Shown piece after piece: positions 15,925 through 25,122 of a stretch of 64,000 nt of DNA. How positions within the stretch are numbered: position 1 is the stretch's first letter; each line of letters opens with the position of its first letter. This stretch comes from an uncultured Oscillospiraceae bacterium (GTDB lineage: Bacteria > Bacillota > Clostridia > Oscillospirales > Ruminococcaceae): assembly GCA_910583935.1 (NCBI GenBank), contig CAJTZM010000011.1:16647-80646 (forward strand), in the 5' to 3' direction. The position numbers and the translations under genes were made by a program. Under the pieces are notes generated by a model that was given only the letters and a program-made list of their open reading frames with translations, was not told the DNA's origin and searched no databases.

Positions 15925-15935
15925 GAGGAATACAG

Positions 15936-18900
15936 ATGTTCGCCAAATTCAGTGTGAAAAAGCCTTTGACCGTTCTGGTGGCGGTTGTGCTGGTGCTGAT
16001 TTTAGGTTTTGTCTCTTTTACCAGCATGACTCCTGACCTTTTGCCCAATATGGACTTTCCTATGGCGATTCTGATGACTACATACCCAGGCGCCTCCCCC
16101 GAGGAGGTGGAAGCCGCCGTTACCAAGCCGCTGGAACAGTCTATGTCCACGCTGGAAAACATCAACACCGTCACCTCTAGCTCCAGCGAAAGCTATTCGC
16201 TGATTTTTCTGGAATTTAACGACAATGCCAACATGGACGCTGTTTCGGTGGATATTCGGGAAAAAATCTCCTTAATCGAGGGCGCTTGGCCCGAATTGGT
16301 AGGAACCCCCTACCTGATGAAAATCAATCCCAATATCCTGCCGATTATGGTGGCCGCTGTCGATCTGGACGGCGCGGATACCGCCGGACTGACCAGCTTT
16401 TTAAACGACACGCTGATGAATAAGCTGGAGGGCGTTTCCGGCGTCGCCAGCATTTCGGTCAGCGGCGCAATTGAAAAGCAGGTAAATGTACTGCTTTCCC
16501 AGGAAAAGCTCGACGCGGTCAACCAAAAAATGCAGGCGGCGCTGGCGGACAAATTCGATAAGGCGGATGCAGAGCTGTCCGACGCCAAACAGGAGCTGCG
16601 AAGCGGCAAAAAAGAGCTGCAAAACGGCCACGAGACCCTGCGGGAAGAAATGGGCAAGGCGGAGGGAGAAATTTATGCCGGTAAAGCGCAGCTGGATACG
16701 GCGGACATGGCCATATCCGCCGCGCTGGACCAGGCGGACGAACAGCTGCCCGGCCTAAAAAGCCAGAAAAAGAAGATGGATCAGCTGATTGCCGCGCTGG
16801 ACCAGCTTGAGGCCGCCGACGCCGCCTTTCAGGCGCAGATTGATGCCATTGAGGCCCGAGACGACCTGACCCGGGAGCAGAAGGACGCCGCCATTGCCCA
16901 GATCACCTCCAGCGTAGAATATCACCAGGTGCAGATCGCGCTGGAGCAAATCGACGCCGCGTTAGACGAGATGGGGCTGGACCGTCGGTCGGTGCGCACG
17001 GCAGCGGCCGCACTGGATCAAAGCGTCTCCGGTATAGAGGACGCAATGGAATATCTGGAGGACACCCAGGAGGATTTGGCCGACGGCAAAATCACCCTGG
17101 AGGACGCGGTACTGCAGATGAATGAGAAAAAGGCCGACGCCGAATGGGAGATTTACAGCGCACTGGTTAAAATTCTCGTAGGCGAAGCCTCTTTAGACAC
17201 TGCGCAGCAGCAGCTGGACGATGCCCGCTCCGAGGCGGAAAAAACCGACTTGGGCGACACGCTGACCATGGGAATGGTATCCCAGATTCTCACGGCCCAA
17301 AACTTCTCCATGCCGGCCGGCTATATCACCGAAAACGGCGTTTCATATCTGGTCCGGGTGGGAGACAAAATTTCGGACGTGGAAGAGCTGCGCAGCCTTT
17401 TGCTGTTTGATCCACAGATGGAAGGAATGGATCCCGTTTATCTGCGGGATGTGGCAGACATTTTCGTTTCGGACAATGCGGCGGAAACCTATGCCAAGAT
17501 GGGCACAAACGACGGCGTCATTCTCTCTTTTAACAAGCAGTCCAACTACGCCACCGCCAATGTAACCGAAAACCTGCAAAAGCGGTTTGAACAGCTCACC
17601 CGGGAATACGAGGGCCTTCATTTTACCGCCTTGATGGATCAGGGAGATTATATCCACCTGATTGTCAATTCCGTACTGGAAAATCTGGCTTTTGGCGCGG
17701 TGCTGGCCATTATTATTCTGTTTTTCTTCCTAAAGGATATAAAGCCCACCTCTATCATCGCCGTATCCATTCCCGTCAGCGTCGTTTTTGCCATTGTGCT
17801 GATGTATTTTTCCGGCGTCACCCTGAACATGATCTCTCTTTCGGGCCTGGCGGTGGGCGTTGGAATGCTGGTGGATAACTCGGTGGTGGTTATCGAAAAC
17901 ATCTATCGTCTGCGGAATAAGGGCTATACAGCAACCCAAGCGGCGGTCTCCGGGGCAACCCAGGTAGCGGCCGCCATTACCTCCTCCACCCTGACCACCG
18001 TCTGCGTGTTCCTGCCCATCGTTTTTGTCCAGGGGATCACCCGGCAGCTGTTTACCGATATGGCTCTGACCATCGCCTATTCCCTGCTGGCCAGCTTAAT
18101 TGTGGCGCTGACCGTCGTGCCCGCTATGGCCCAGCGGACGCTGCGCAAAAACAGCTTAAAGGAGCATAAATGGTTTGACAAGCTGCAAGGCGCTTATGAA
18201 AGAGCCCTTCGGTGGACACTGCATAAAAGGTGGATCGTTTTATGCGGGACCCTGGCGCTTTTGGTCCTCAGCTTTATCTGGGCCATAAGCCGCGGCTTCT
18301 CCTTTATGCCCAGTGTGGACAGCGAGCAGATCAGCCTGGAATTGCAGATGCCGGAGGACGCGTCCTTGGAGGACACCGCTGCGGTTTCGAATACGATCAT
18401 CGAGCGGGTCAGCGCACTGGAGGATATTGAAACCGTAGGCGCCATGCTCTCCAGCGGCGCCAACAGCCTGCTGGGCCTGGGCGGCGCCGGAGAAGATGTG
18501 ACCAACGTCAGCATGTACATTCTTTTAAAAGACAACGCTTCTACCCCCGTTTCCGAACTGGCCGCCCAGATTCAGGAGATCTGCGCGGATCTGGAAGGCG
18601 AAATCACCGTGTCCAGTTCTTCGGATATGAGCACCATGATGACCGCTATGAGCGGCACTGGCATCAACGTTAACCTGTACGGCGACGATCTGGATCAGCT
18701 GCAGGAAACCGCCCGGGAAATCGCCTCCATTCTGGAGCGGATCGACGGCATTGCCGAAGCGGACGCCGGGATTGGCGACGCCACGCCGGAACTGCGCATT
18801 ACGGTCCATAAGCAAAAGGCTATGGAGAAGGGACTGACGGTAGCGCAGGTATTTGCCGAAATCTCCGGCGCTATGAAAAACGAAACCACCTCCACCTCCC

Positions 18901-19775
18901 TGAACCTGGAAAACAGCGACGTAAACGTGGTGATTATCGACGGCTCCGCCTCTCAAATCAGCCGGGAGGAAATCGAAAACCACGTCTTTACCGTCACCGA
19001 CCAGGAGGGAAATGAATCACAGGTCCTTTTAAAAGAGATCGCGTCCTTTACCGACACCCAGTCGCTGAGCACCATCCAGCGGGACGCACAGCGCCGGTAT
19101 CTGACCATCTCCGCTTCTTTAAAGGAGGGCTATAACGTGAGCTTGGTCGCCTCCGACACCCAAAAGGCCCTGGCGGACTATCCGCTTCCCGCCGGATTTT
19201 CCATCGAATTTGCCGGTGAAAACGAGACGATTATGGAATCCATCGTCGAGCTTTTAAAGATGCTTTTGATGGCGGTCGCGTTTATTTACCTGATAATGGT
19301 CGCCCAGTTCCAGTCGTTAAAATCGCCGTTTATTGTATTGTTTACCATTCCTCTGGCCTTTACCGGCGGGCTTTTGGGGCTGATGCTCTGCGGCATGGAG
19401 GTGAGCGTCATCTCCATGATCGGCTTTGTTATGCTGGCGGGCATTATCGTCAACAACGGCATTGTGCTGATCGACTACGTTAACCAGCTGCGCGCCGAGG
19501 GAATTCCCAAATTCGACGCACTGGTCGAAGCCGGCGTCACCCGTCTGCGCCCAATTCTGATGACCACTCTCACCACCGTTTTAGGCCTGTCCACCATGGC
19601 GCTGGGCCTTGGCTCCGGTGCACAGATGATGCAGCCGGTGGCGATAGTCTGCATCGGCGGACTTTTGTACGCCACCCTGATGACCTTGTTTGTCGTTCCC
19701 GCACTGTACGATATCCTGAACAAAAAGGAAATCCGTGTTGTTTCCGAAGAGGAACTGCAGCTGGTACAGGAATAA
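15936..19775 (+). CDS. RND-family exporter (HAE1-like) with a coiled-coil insert
   Basis: A 1279-residue proton-driven exporter, longer than the roughly 1030-1050 residues of AcrB-type pumps. TM1 lies at about 11-30; 'LDPDKL'-like QEKLDAV (189-195) runs into a hydrophilic insert of about 245 residues (roughly 197-440). The usual porter sequence resumes at LTMGMVSQILTAQNFSMPAG. The insert has repeated heptad-like stretches (ADAELSDAKQELRSGKKELQ, MEYLEDTQEDLADGKITLED). TM4 carries GMLVDNSVVVIENI, keeping one of the two proton-relay aspartates. The second half repeats the fold and ends with 12-TM topology. No membrane-fusion-protein gene lies beside it. Confidence 0.93.
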   Translation: MFAKFSVKKPLTVLVAVVLVLILGFVSFTSMTPDLLPNMDFPMAILMTTYPGASPEEVEAAVTKPLEQSMSTLENINTVTSSSSESYSLIFLEFNDNANMDAVSVDIREKISLIEGAWPELVGTPYLMKINPNILPIMVAAVDLDGADTAGLTSFLNDTLMNKLEGVSGVASISVSGAIEKQVNVLLSQEKLDAVNQKMQAALADKFDKADAELSDAKQELRSGKKELQNGHETLREEMGKAEGEIYAGKAQLDTADMAISAALDQADEQLPGLKSQKKKMDQLIAALDQLEAADAAFQAQIDAIEARDDLTREQKDAAIAQITSSVEYHQVQIALEQIDAALDEMGLDRRSVRTAAAALDQSVSGIEDAMEYLEDTQEDLADGKITLEDAVLQMNEKKADAEWEIYSALVKILVGEASLDTAQQQLDDARSEAEKTDLGDTLTMGMVSQILTAQNFSMPAGYITENGVSYLVRVGDKISDVEELRSLLLFDPQMEGMDPVYLRDVADIFVSDNAAETYAKMGTNDGVILSFNKQSNYATANVTENLQKRFEQLTREYEGLHFTALMDQGDYIHLIVNSVLENLAFGAVLAIIILFFFLKDIKPTSIIAVSIPVSVVFAIVLMYFSGVTLNMISLSGLAVGVGMLVDNSVVVIENIYRLRNKGYTATQAAVSGATQVAAAITSSTLTTVCVFLPIVFVQGITRQLFTDMALTIAYSLLASLIVALTVVPAMAQRTLRKNSLKEHKWFDKLQGAYERALRWTLHKRWIVLCGTLALLVLSFIWAISRGFSFMPSVDSEQISLELQMPEDASLEDTAAVSNTIIERVSALEDIETVGAMLSSGANSLLGLGGAGEDVTNVSMYILLKDNASTPVSELAAQIQEICADLEGEITVSSSSDMSTMMTAMSGTGINVNLYGDDLDQLQETAREIASILERIDGIAEADAGIGDATPELRITVHKQKAMEKGLTVAQVFAEISGAMKNETTSTSLNLENSDVNVVIIDGSASQISREEIENHVFTVTDQEGNESQVLLKEIASFTDTQSLSTIQRDAQRRYLTISASLKEGYNVSLVASDTQKALADYPLPAGFSIEFAGENETIMESIVELLKMLLMAVAFIYLIMVAQFQSLKSPFIVLFTIPLAFTGGLLGLMLCGMEVSVISMIGFVMLAGIIVNNGIVLIDYVNQLRAEGIPKFDALVEAGVTRLRPILMTTLTTVLGLSTMALGLGSGAQMMQPVAIVCIGGLLYATLMTLFVVPALYDILNKKEIRVVSEEELQLVQE

Positions 19776-19845
19776 ACTTTTATCTGTTACAAAAAAGGTC
19801 CGGCAGATGGGCCGCACGCATAAGACAATATTCGAAATATTTTTG

Positions 19846-19877
19846 GAAACGGCATAGCCTGCGGACTATGCCGTTTC
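19846..19877 (+). terminator. Probable terminator of the TetR-RND operon
   Basis: A 12-bp perfect stem, GAAACGGCATAG (19846-19857) with CTATGCCGTTTC (19866-19877). The T-run is weak (TTTCTACGTT). The rest of the gap 19776-20139 is AT-rich and shows a TATAAT at 20042-20047 without a well-spaced -35. Confidence 0.65.
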
Positions 19878-20139
19878 TACGTTCTGCATATCATACAGCA
19901 AAGTGCTAAGCTATCCGCCCAGTGTAAAATGAAAAAAACACCGGAAAAATGTAGTTTTGCGGCGGGACGAGAATTATGAAGCCCTCTATTTTGGCGCATT
20001 ACCCCGCCCAACATATATTGACACAAAATTAAAGAAAATAGTATAATAAAAAGTAATGATACATAAGCTCAAATTTTCATCTGACGGGTATTTTTCTCTA
20101 GTGGGAATGCTTCCCCGACGACAGGAATGAGGGTTACCG

Positions 20140-22698
20140 ATGAAAGAAAAAACAAACAGACGAAAAAAAATGGGCGGAGTATTTCTGCTCGTATCCATTA
20201 TCGTAATTTTTGGCATTTTTGGGACGATTGTTTTTTCGGTATCGCAGAAAATATCCGGAGAAATGTCTGATTCTGCTATTCAAAATCTAAACGAGAGCCT
20301 GGACCTGATTCAGAGCACTATCGAGGCCATTCTGCGCAGCGAGGCGGAGTTTCAGAAGATGATTGCCCATGAAATCGGCAGGGCGGAAGACCCGGAGGCC
20401 TACATCCGCACCTATGAAAAAAATGATATCATAGTAAAGCTGTCGCTGATCCTTTCCGGCAGGACGGAAGGAATCTCCAATACCGGAGACCGCTTTACCG
20501 AGGAGGGTCTGGATTTCTCTGCGGGCGGAACGGTGGCAGGCCTGCCGGTCTCCCAGTCATACGTAAATTATATGGGGACATGGTCCTACACCTTAAAATG
20601 CCCCGTAGAGCAGGACGGGCGGAGCATCGGTACCCTTTATGTGGAATATGTATATGACTCTATTGACCGTTTCCTTCCTGACGGATTTTATAATAAGCAG
20701 GCGTCGCTGTACATCATGGACGCGGAGAGCCAGCGGTTCGTCTTAAAGCCCAAGAGTATGGGGATGCGCAGCGCCGGACACCTGAATCTGACGGATTTTT
20801 ACAGAGCCAACAATATTCAGGATATGGAAATTAAAGCGGAGGTGGAGGACTGCCTGCGCACAGGGCGCAATATTCTGTTTTATCACGATATTCGTCAGGT
20901 GAACGCCTTAAACTATATGTGGACAGTGAATGATGGAACCATTTTCCTCGTGGGATATGTTCCCGTAGAGGCCATCCAGCAGGAGGGTCGGACAGTCAAC
21001 CAGAATATCGCAATCGTCGTGGTTTCGCTGCTGGTGGCTTTTTTCCTGTGCATCGCCCTGTACTATCTGAACTGGCGGCAACAGGATAAACTGCGCCAGG
21101 AGCGTGAAGCGGAGCGCAAGCTCCATAGCCAGCAGCTTGCAGAGGCCCTCCATGCCGCCCGGATCGCCAGCGAATCCAAAACTACTTTCCTATCCAATAT
21201 GTCCCATGACATCCGCACTCCCATGAACGCGGTGCTGGGCTTTACTACCCTGCTGGCCAGGGATGCGGACAACCCTGTCAAGGTGCGGGAATACACGAGG
21301 AAGATCACTGCCTCCGGACAGCACCTCCTCAGCCTGATCAACGATGTTTTGGATGTTTCTAAAATTGAGAGCGGAAAAGTTGTGCTGAATCTGGAGAAAT
21401 TTTCCCTTAACGATGTGATCTCCTCGGTGGACGCAATCATTCAGCCTATGGCTAAAGCCAAGGGACAGGAATTCCACCTGTCGGTAACGGGCATCCGCCA
21501 CGAGTACCTGCTGGGGGATGAGACTCGGATCAATCAAATCCTGATCAACCTCCTTTCCAACGCTGTAAAGTATACTCCTGAGGGCGGATGCATCTGGATG
21601 CGTATTATCGGGTTAAAGCAGCGATCCAGCCAGTATGAGCATATCCGCATCGAGGTGGAGGATAACGGCTACGGCATGACGCCGGAGTATTTGAAGACGA
21701 TTTTTGACGCCTTTTCCCGAGCGGAAAACAGCACCACCAATAAGGTGCAGGGCACCGGCCTGGGCATGGCCATCACCAAAAGTATTATCGAGCTGATGGG
21801 CGGGACTATAGAGGTCTTTAGCGAGGTGAACCGGGGCTCCCTTTTTAGGGTTGATCTGGAGCTGCGTCTTCTGGATGAGGCAGCGGACCGGCAATTCTGG
21901 GAGCAGCGGGGCATTTCCCGAATTTTGGCTGTGGGCGGAAGCGTGCAGAGCAAAGAAAGTATCCTGACGCTTATGGCAGACACAGGGGTTCAGATTGACA
22001 CCGCCGTCAGCGCACGGGAAGCCATAGAGAGCTTCGAGAACAAAGACTGTCAGTTGGTTTTGCTGGACTGGGAGGACGGCGGACTGCCTGCGGCGGAAGC
22101 GCTGCGTTCTGGACTTCCGGAAGATGTCCCCATTCTGCTTCTGGCGGAATTTGATGCGGCGGGCATGGAGGAGGCTCTGCTGCTCAGCCCCATAGATACC
22201 CTTACCAAGCCATTCTTTGTCTCTGCCCTGCGCATCAAGATCGAGGAGATGTGGAACGGTGAAGCCCAGAAACCGGAGCCGGAAGAGTCCTGCGATTTAA
22301 AGGGGATGCGCTTTCTGGCTGCGGAGGACAATGAGATCAACGCGGAAATCCTGTTAGAGCTGCTGGCGCTTGAAGGAGCCGCCTGTGAGATTGCAGAAAA
22401 CGGCCGGCTGGCAGTGGAGCGTTTCCAGAGCTCGGCCCCAAGCGAGTTCGATGCAATTCTGATGGATGTGCAGATGCCGGTGATGAACGGCCACGAAGCC
22501 GCCCGGGTCATCCGCGGACTCGAACGAGAGGACGCGAAGCAGATCCCTATTATCGCCATGACGGCCAACGCGTTTGCCGAGGATGAGAAAGCCGCCCTGG
22601 ATGCCGGCATGAACGCCCATGTGTCCAAGCCGCTGAATATAGAGGTTTTGAAAAGGATTATCCAACAATTCAACCGACGAAAGGAAGATTTGGAATGA
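20140..22698 (+). CDS. Hybrid sensor histidine kinase with two receiver domains
   Basis: An 852-residue membrane kinase. TM1 is at about 12-34, an extracytoplasmic sensing region at about 36-288 and TM2 at about 289-310. The dimerisation/phosphoacceptor domain holds SNMSHDIRTPMN (His356). The ATPase domain has N-box NQILINLLSNAVKYT, then DNGYGM and GTGLGMAI. A first receiver is degenerate: it keeps VLLDW and KPF but lacks the N-terminal acidic pair. The second is intact (AAEDNEIN, ILMDVQMPVMNG, MTANAF, KPL). There is no DNA-binding output. The downstream lipoprotein overlaps its stop (ATGA), so they probably form one sensory unit. Confidence 0.93.
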   Translation: MKEKTNRRKKMGGVFLLVSIIVIFGIFGTIVFSVSQKISGEMSDSAIQNLNESLDLIQSTIEAILRSEAEFQKMIAHEIGRAEDPEAYIRTYEKNDIIVKLSLILSGRTEGISNTGDRFTEEGLDFSAGGTVAGLPVSQSYVNYMGTWSYTLKCPVEQDGRSIGTLYVEYVYDSIDRFLPDGFYNKQASLYIMDAESQRFVLKPKSMGMRSAGHLNLTDFYRANNIQDMEIKAEVEDCLRTGRNILFYHDIRQVNALNYMWTVNDGTIFLVGYVPVEAIQQEGRTVNQNIAIVVVSLLVAFFLCIALYYLNWRQQDKLRQEREAERKLHSQQLAEALHAARIASESKTTFLSNMSHDIRTPMNAVLGFTTLLARDADNPVKVREYTRKITASGQHLLSLINDVLDVSKIESGKVVLNLEKFSLNDVISSVDAIIQPMAKAKGQEFHLSVTGIRHEYLLGDETRINQILINLLSNAVKYTPEGGCIWMRIIGLKQRSSQYEHIRIEVEDNGYGMTPEYLKTIFDAFSRAENSTTNKVQGTGLGMAITKSIIELMGGTIEVFSEVNRGSLFRVDLELRLLDEAADRQFWEQRGISRILAVGGSVQSKESILTLMADTGVQIDTAVSAREAIESFENKDCQLVLLDWEDGGLPAAEALRSGLPEDVPILLLAEFDAAGMEEALLLSPIDTLTKPFFVSALRIKIEEMWNGEAQKPEPEESCDLKGMRFLAAEDNEINAEILLELLALEGAACEIAENGRLAVERFQSSAPSEFDAILMDVQMPVMNGHEAARVIRGLEREDAKQIPIIAMTANAFAEDEKAALDAGMNAHVSKPLNIEVLKRIIQQFNRRKEDLE

Positions 22699-24005
22699 AC
22701 ATAACGAAATACAAATGTATTTCCGCCTGCCTTTCGCTGCTCGCGGTCCTCATGCTGGCCGCCTGCGACAGCCGCGAGGACCCCGGGAACCTGATCCATG
22801 AGGACACGCCGCCCGAAGAGCGGGTGGTCAACCTGTTTAGCCCTATGGAGAAGACCAATCCCAACGCGGAGAATGTGGCCCGGACAGCGGCGGATCTGAC
22901 GGTAGCTATGGCAGAGGAAAAGCTGGGAGTCAACGTGGCCTACTGGACTTATACCGCAGAGGACTATCAGGACAGAACCTACGATGAGGTAGCCATAGAT
23001 CGGGCATGGAACAATATGGACGACATGTACCTGCTCAACCCGGATGTTATTCTGGCCTTAGGGGCGCAGGGTAAGCTGATGGACCTGTCCGGACTGGACA
23101 ACGCAAAGAACCTACGGGACATTATCCGCATTGCCAATACGGTGGATGGCAAGCTGGTGGCAATTCCACAGGAGGTAGTAGCCTATGGACTGTTTGTAAA
23201 TATGGACATGTTCCGGCAGTACGGCTTGGCGTTGCCCAACACACCGGAGGAATTTTTGGAATGCTGCCGGGTGTTCCGTGAAAACGGGGTCGAGACGCCT
23301 ATCGGCGCCAACCGCTGGTGGCTGGAGACCTTTGTTTTTGCCCAAGCCTACGCAGATCTTTACAACGGCGGGAATACGGAAGCGGAGATTGCTGCCCTAA
23401 ACAGCGCAGAGACGCGGTACAGCGACTATATGCGCCCTGGTTTTGAGTTTCTCCAGACCCTTATCGACAAAGGCTATATAGATGCTAAGAAGGCCCTAGT
23501 CAGTGAGGCCATCGAGGGGGAAGGCGCGGACTTCCTGGCGGGGAAAACCCCGATTGTGATGGCTTACTGGGGGGCGGCGAACACCAAGACTGCTTACGGC
23601 GAGACAGATTTTGAGATGCAGGTCATCGGTTTTCCCAGCAGCCGGGGGCAGATGCCGGTGATGACAATGACCGGCTGGGCCGTGGGCGCCAACGCGGAGC
23701 GCGCCGAGGATGCCATGCGGGTGATGGATGTGATTATATCCGACGAGGCACTCCAACTCTTTGCGGAAACCAACCGAGTTATTTCTCCGTCTAAAAATGT
23801 GAAGGTGGACTGCGTTCCCGCTCTGCGCCCCCTCAACGACCGTATCGAAGAAGGCGTCTATGTGTTGAGCTCCAATGCGGGGATGAACGTGGAACAGTGG
23901 GGCAACACCTGTCTGATTGTGCGGGAACTGTTGGCGGGCGCGTCGGTAGATGAGTGCATGGACGCCTTTGACGCGCTGCAGGATGCCGCATTAAGCAACT
24001 CATAA
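22695..24005 (+). CDS. Extracellular solute-binding lipoprotein (family 1 type)
   Basis: A 436-residue lipoprotein with signal peptide and lipobox LAAC (cysteine 24). The body has the two-lobe periplasmic-binding fold of carbohydrate ABC receptors: ILALGAQGKLMDLSG, GKLVAIPQEVVAYGLFVNMDMFRQYGLALPNTPEEFLE, then MAYWGAANTKTAYG and the late MTGWAVGANAERAEDAMRVMDVI. No permease or ATPase genes accompany it. Its ATG overlaps the kinase stop by 4 bases, which suggests it presents a ligand to that kinase instead of, or in addition to, serving transport. Confidence 0.88.
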   Translation: MNITKYKCISACLSLLAVLMLAACDSREDPGNLIHEDTPPEERVVNLFSPMEKTNPNAENVARTAADLTVAMAEEKLGVNVAYWTYTAEDYQDRTYDEVAIDRAWNNMDDMYLLNPDVILALGAQGKLMDLSGLDNAKNLRDIIRIANTVDGKLVAIPQEVVAYGLFVNMDMFRQYGLALPNTPEEFLECCRVFRENGVETPIGANRWWLETFVFAQAYADLYNGGNTEAEIAALNSAETRYSDYMRPGFEFLQTLIDKGYIDAKKALVSEAIEGEGADFLAGKTPIVMAYWGAANTKTAYGETDFEMQVIGFPSSRGQMPVMTMTGWAVGANAERAEDAMRVMDVIISDEALQLFAETNRVISPSKNVKVDCVPALRPLNDRIEEGVYVLSSNAGMNVEQWGNTCLIVRELLAGASVDECMDAFDALQDAALSNS

Positions 24006-24100
24006 AATGAGGATTCGTTTAATGAGACCTGAATTTATAACAATCATTCAAATTTTGCGTCGGTTGCAGAGAAATGCTCCTTGATCAATCGGCGTAGGAA

Positions 24101-24140
24101 AAATCTGCCTGTCTGCGCTAAAGCGCAGACAGGCAGATTT
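24101..24140 (+). terminator. Strong terminator after the kinase-lipoprotein pair
   Basis: A 19-bp perfect stem, 24101-24119 with 24122-24140, beginning AAATCTGCCTGTC, followed by TTGCTTATT. Confidence 0.9.
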
Positions 24141-24264
24141 TGCTTATTAGGATATTGGCCTCCTCTGTTGTATACTAATAAATACTTGCCCTTAAAAGCG
24201 CAAGATATATGAAAAACGGAATGAAATATCCTGCTATAATGCAGAGAGAAAGGAGGAAGCTGCA

Positions 24265-25122
24265 ATGCCGGGGAATGTCAAAAATGTAATGGCAGCAATC
24301 GACTATATCGAAAGCCACCTGCACGAAAAACTGGACTTGGAAACAGTTGCGGGGGCTGTACATTATTCAAAATATCATCTGCACCGAATGTTCACAGATA
24401 CGGTAGGGTTGACAATCCACGATTATGTACAACGCCGCCAGTTGACCGAAGCCGCAAAACTGCTTGTGCTTTCCGACAGACCAATCCTTGAAATTGCGCT
24501 TTCTGCCGGATATGAGAGCCAGCAGTCTTTTACGGATATTTTTAAAGCCATGTATAAAAAATCCCCTAACAGGTACAGGGAGGAAGAAGAATTTTATCCA
24601 TTGCAGCTAAGATATGTCTTGCATGAAAATCCAACAAATTTAGAGGAAAAAGAATGGAAGGATAAAATCGTCTTTGCAACACAGGAAGATATACCCAAAT
24701 GGATAGAACTGGTTCATCTTGTCATTGACGGCTTCCCGCATCTGGACGAAAAACAGTATCTTGCACAGTTGCAGGAGTATATCCAAAACAAGCGGGCATT
24801 GATTTTGAAAGACACTGATACGGCAATCGGGATTATGGCGTTTCATGAGGTGACGGGGAGCATTGATTTCTTTGGGGTACACCCACAGTATCGGAAAAGA
24901 GGGATAGCGAAAGCGTTTTGTGAAAAAGCCTTGTATGAACTTGCGCGTTCCGCACAGATTAGCGTGACGACTTTTCGGGAGGGTGACAAGGCAGATACAG
25001 GCTATCGAGAGGTATGGGGAAGCCTTGGCTTTGCCGAAGCGGAACTGCTAATTGAGTTTGGTTATCCGACACAGCGTTTTATACTTCACAGAGAAAAATC
25101 GGAGGGCGAGGACAATGAATGA
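24265..25122 (+). CDS. AraC-type regulator fused to a GNAT acetyltransferase domain
   Basis: A 285-residue fusion. Residues 1 to about 105 are an AraC DNA-binding domain: two helix-turn-helix units, LDLETVAGAVHYSKYHLHRMF and ILEIALSAGYESQQSFTDIFK, then KKSPNRYR. Residues about 130-275 form an acetyltransferase with SIDFFGVHPQYRKRGIAKAFCEKAL (acetyl-CoA motif) and a C-terminal WGSLGFAEAE. No classical AraC ligand domain is present, so the GNAT half may be the sensor or effector. GC content is visibly lower than the flanks. The MATE gene overlaps its end by 8 bases. A TATAAT at 24235-24240 lies close upstream without a clear -35, as is common for activated promoters. Confidence 0.9.
   Translation: MPGNVKNVMAAIDYIESHLHEKLDLETVAGAVHYSKYHLHRMFTDTVGLTIHDYVQRRQLTEAAKLLVLSDRPILEIALSAGYESQQSFTDIFKAMYKKSPNRYREEEEFYPLQLRYVLHENPTNLEEKEWKDKIVFATQEDIPKWIELVHLVIDGFPHLDEKQYLAQLQEYIQNKRALILKDTDTAIGIMAFHEVTGSIDFFGVHPQYRKRGIAKAFCEKALYELARSAQISVTTFREGDKADTGYREVWGSLGFAEAELLIEFGYPTQRFILHREKSEGEDNE

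Noticed and set aside
20028..20047. TTGACA and TATAAT upstream of the hybrid kinase as a promoter pair
   Set aside because: The boxes are only 8 bases apart, far from the 16-18 needed. Either box may belong to another promoter, so no promoter is annotated there.
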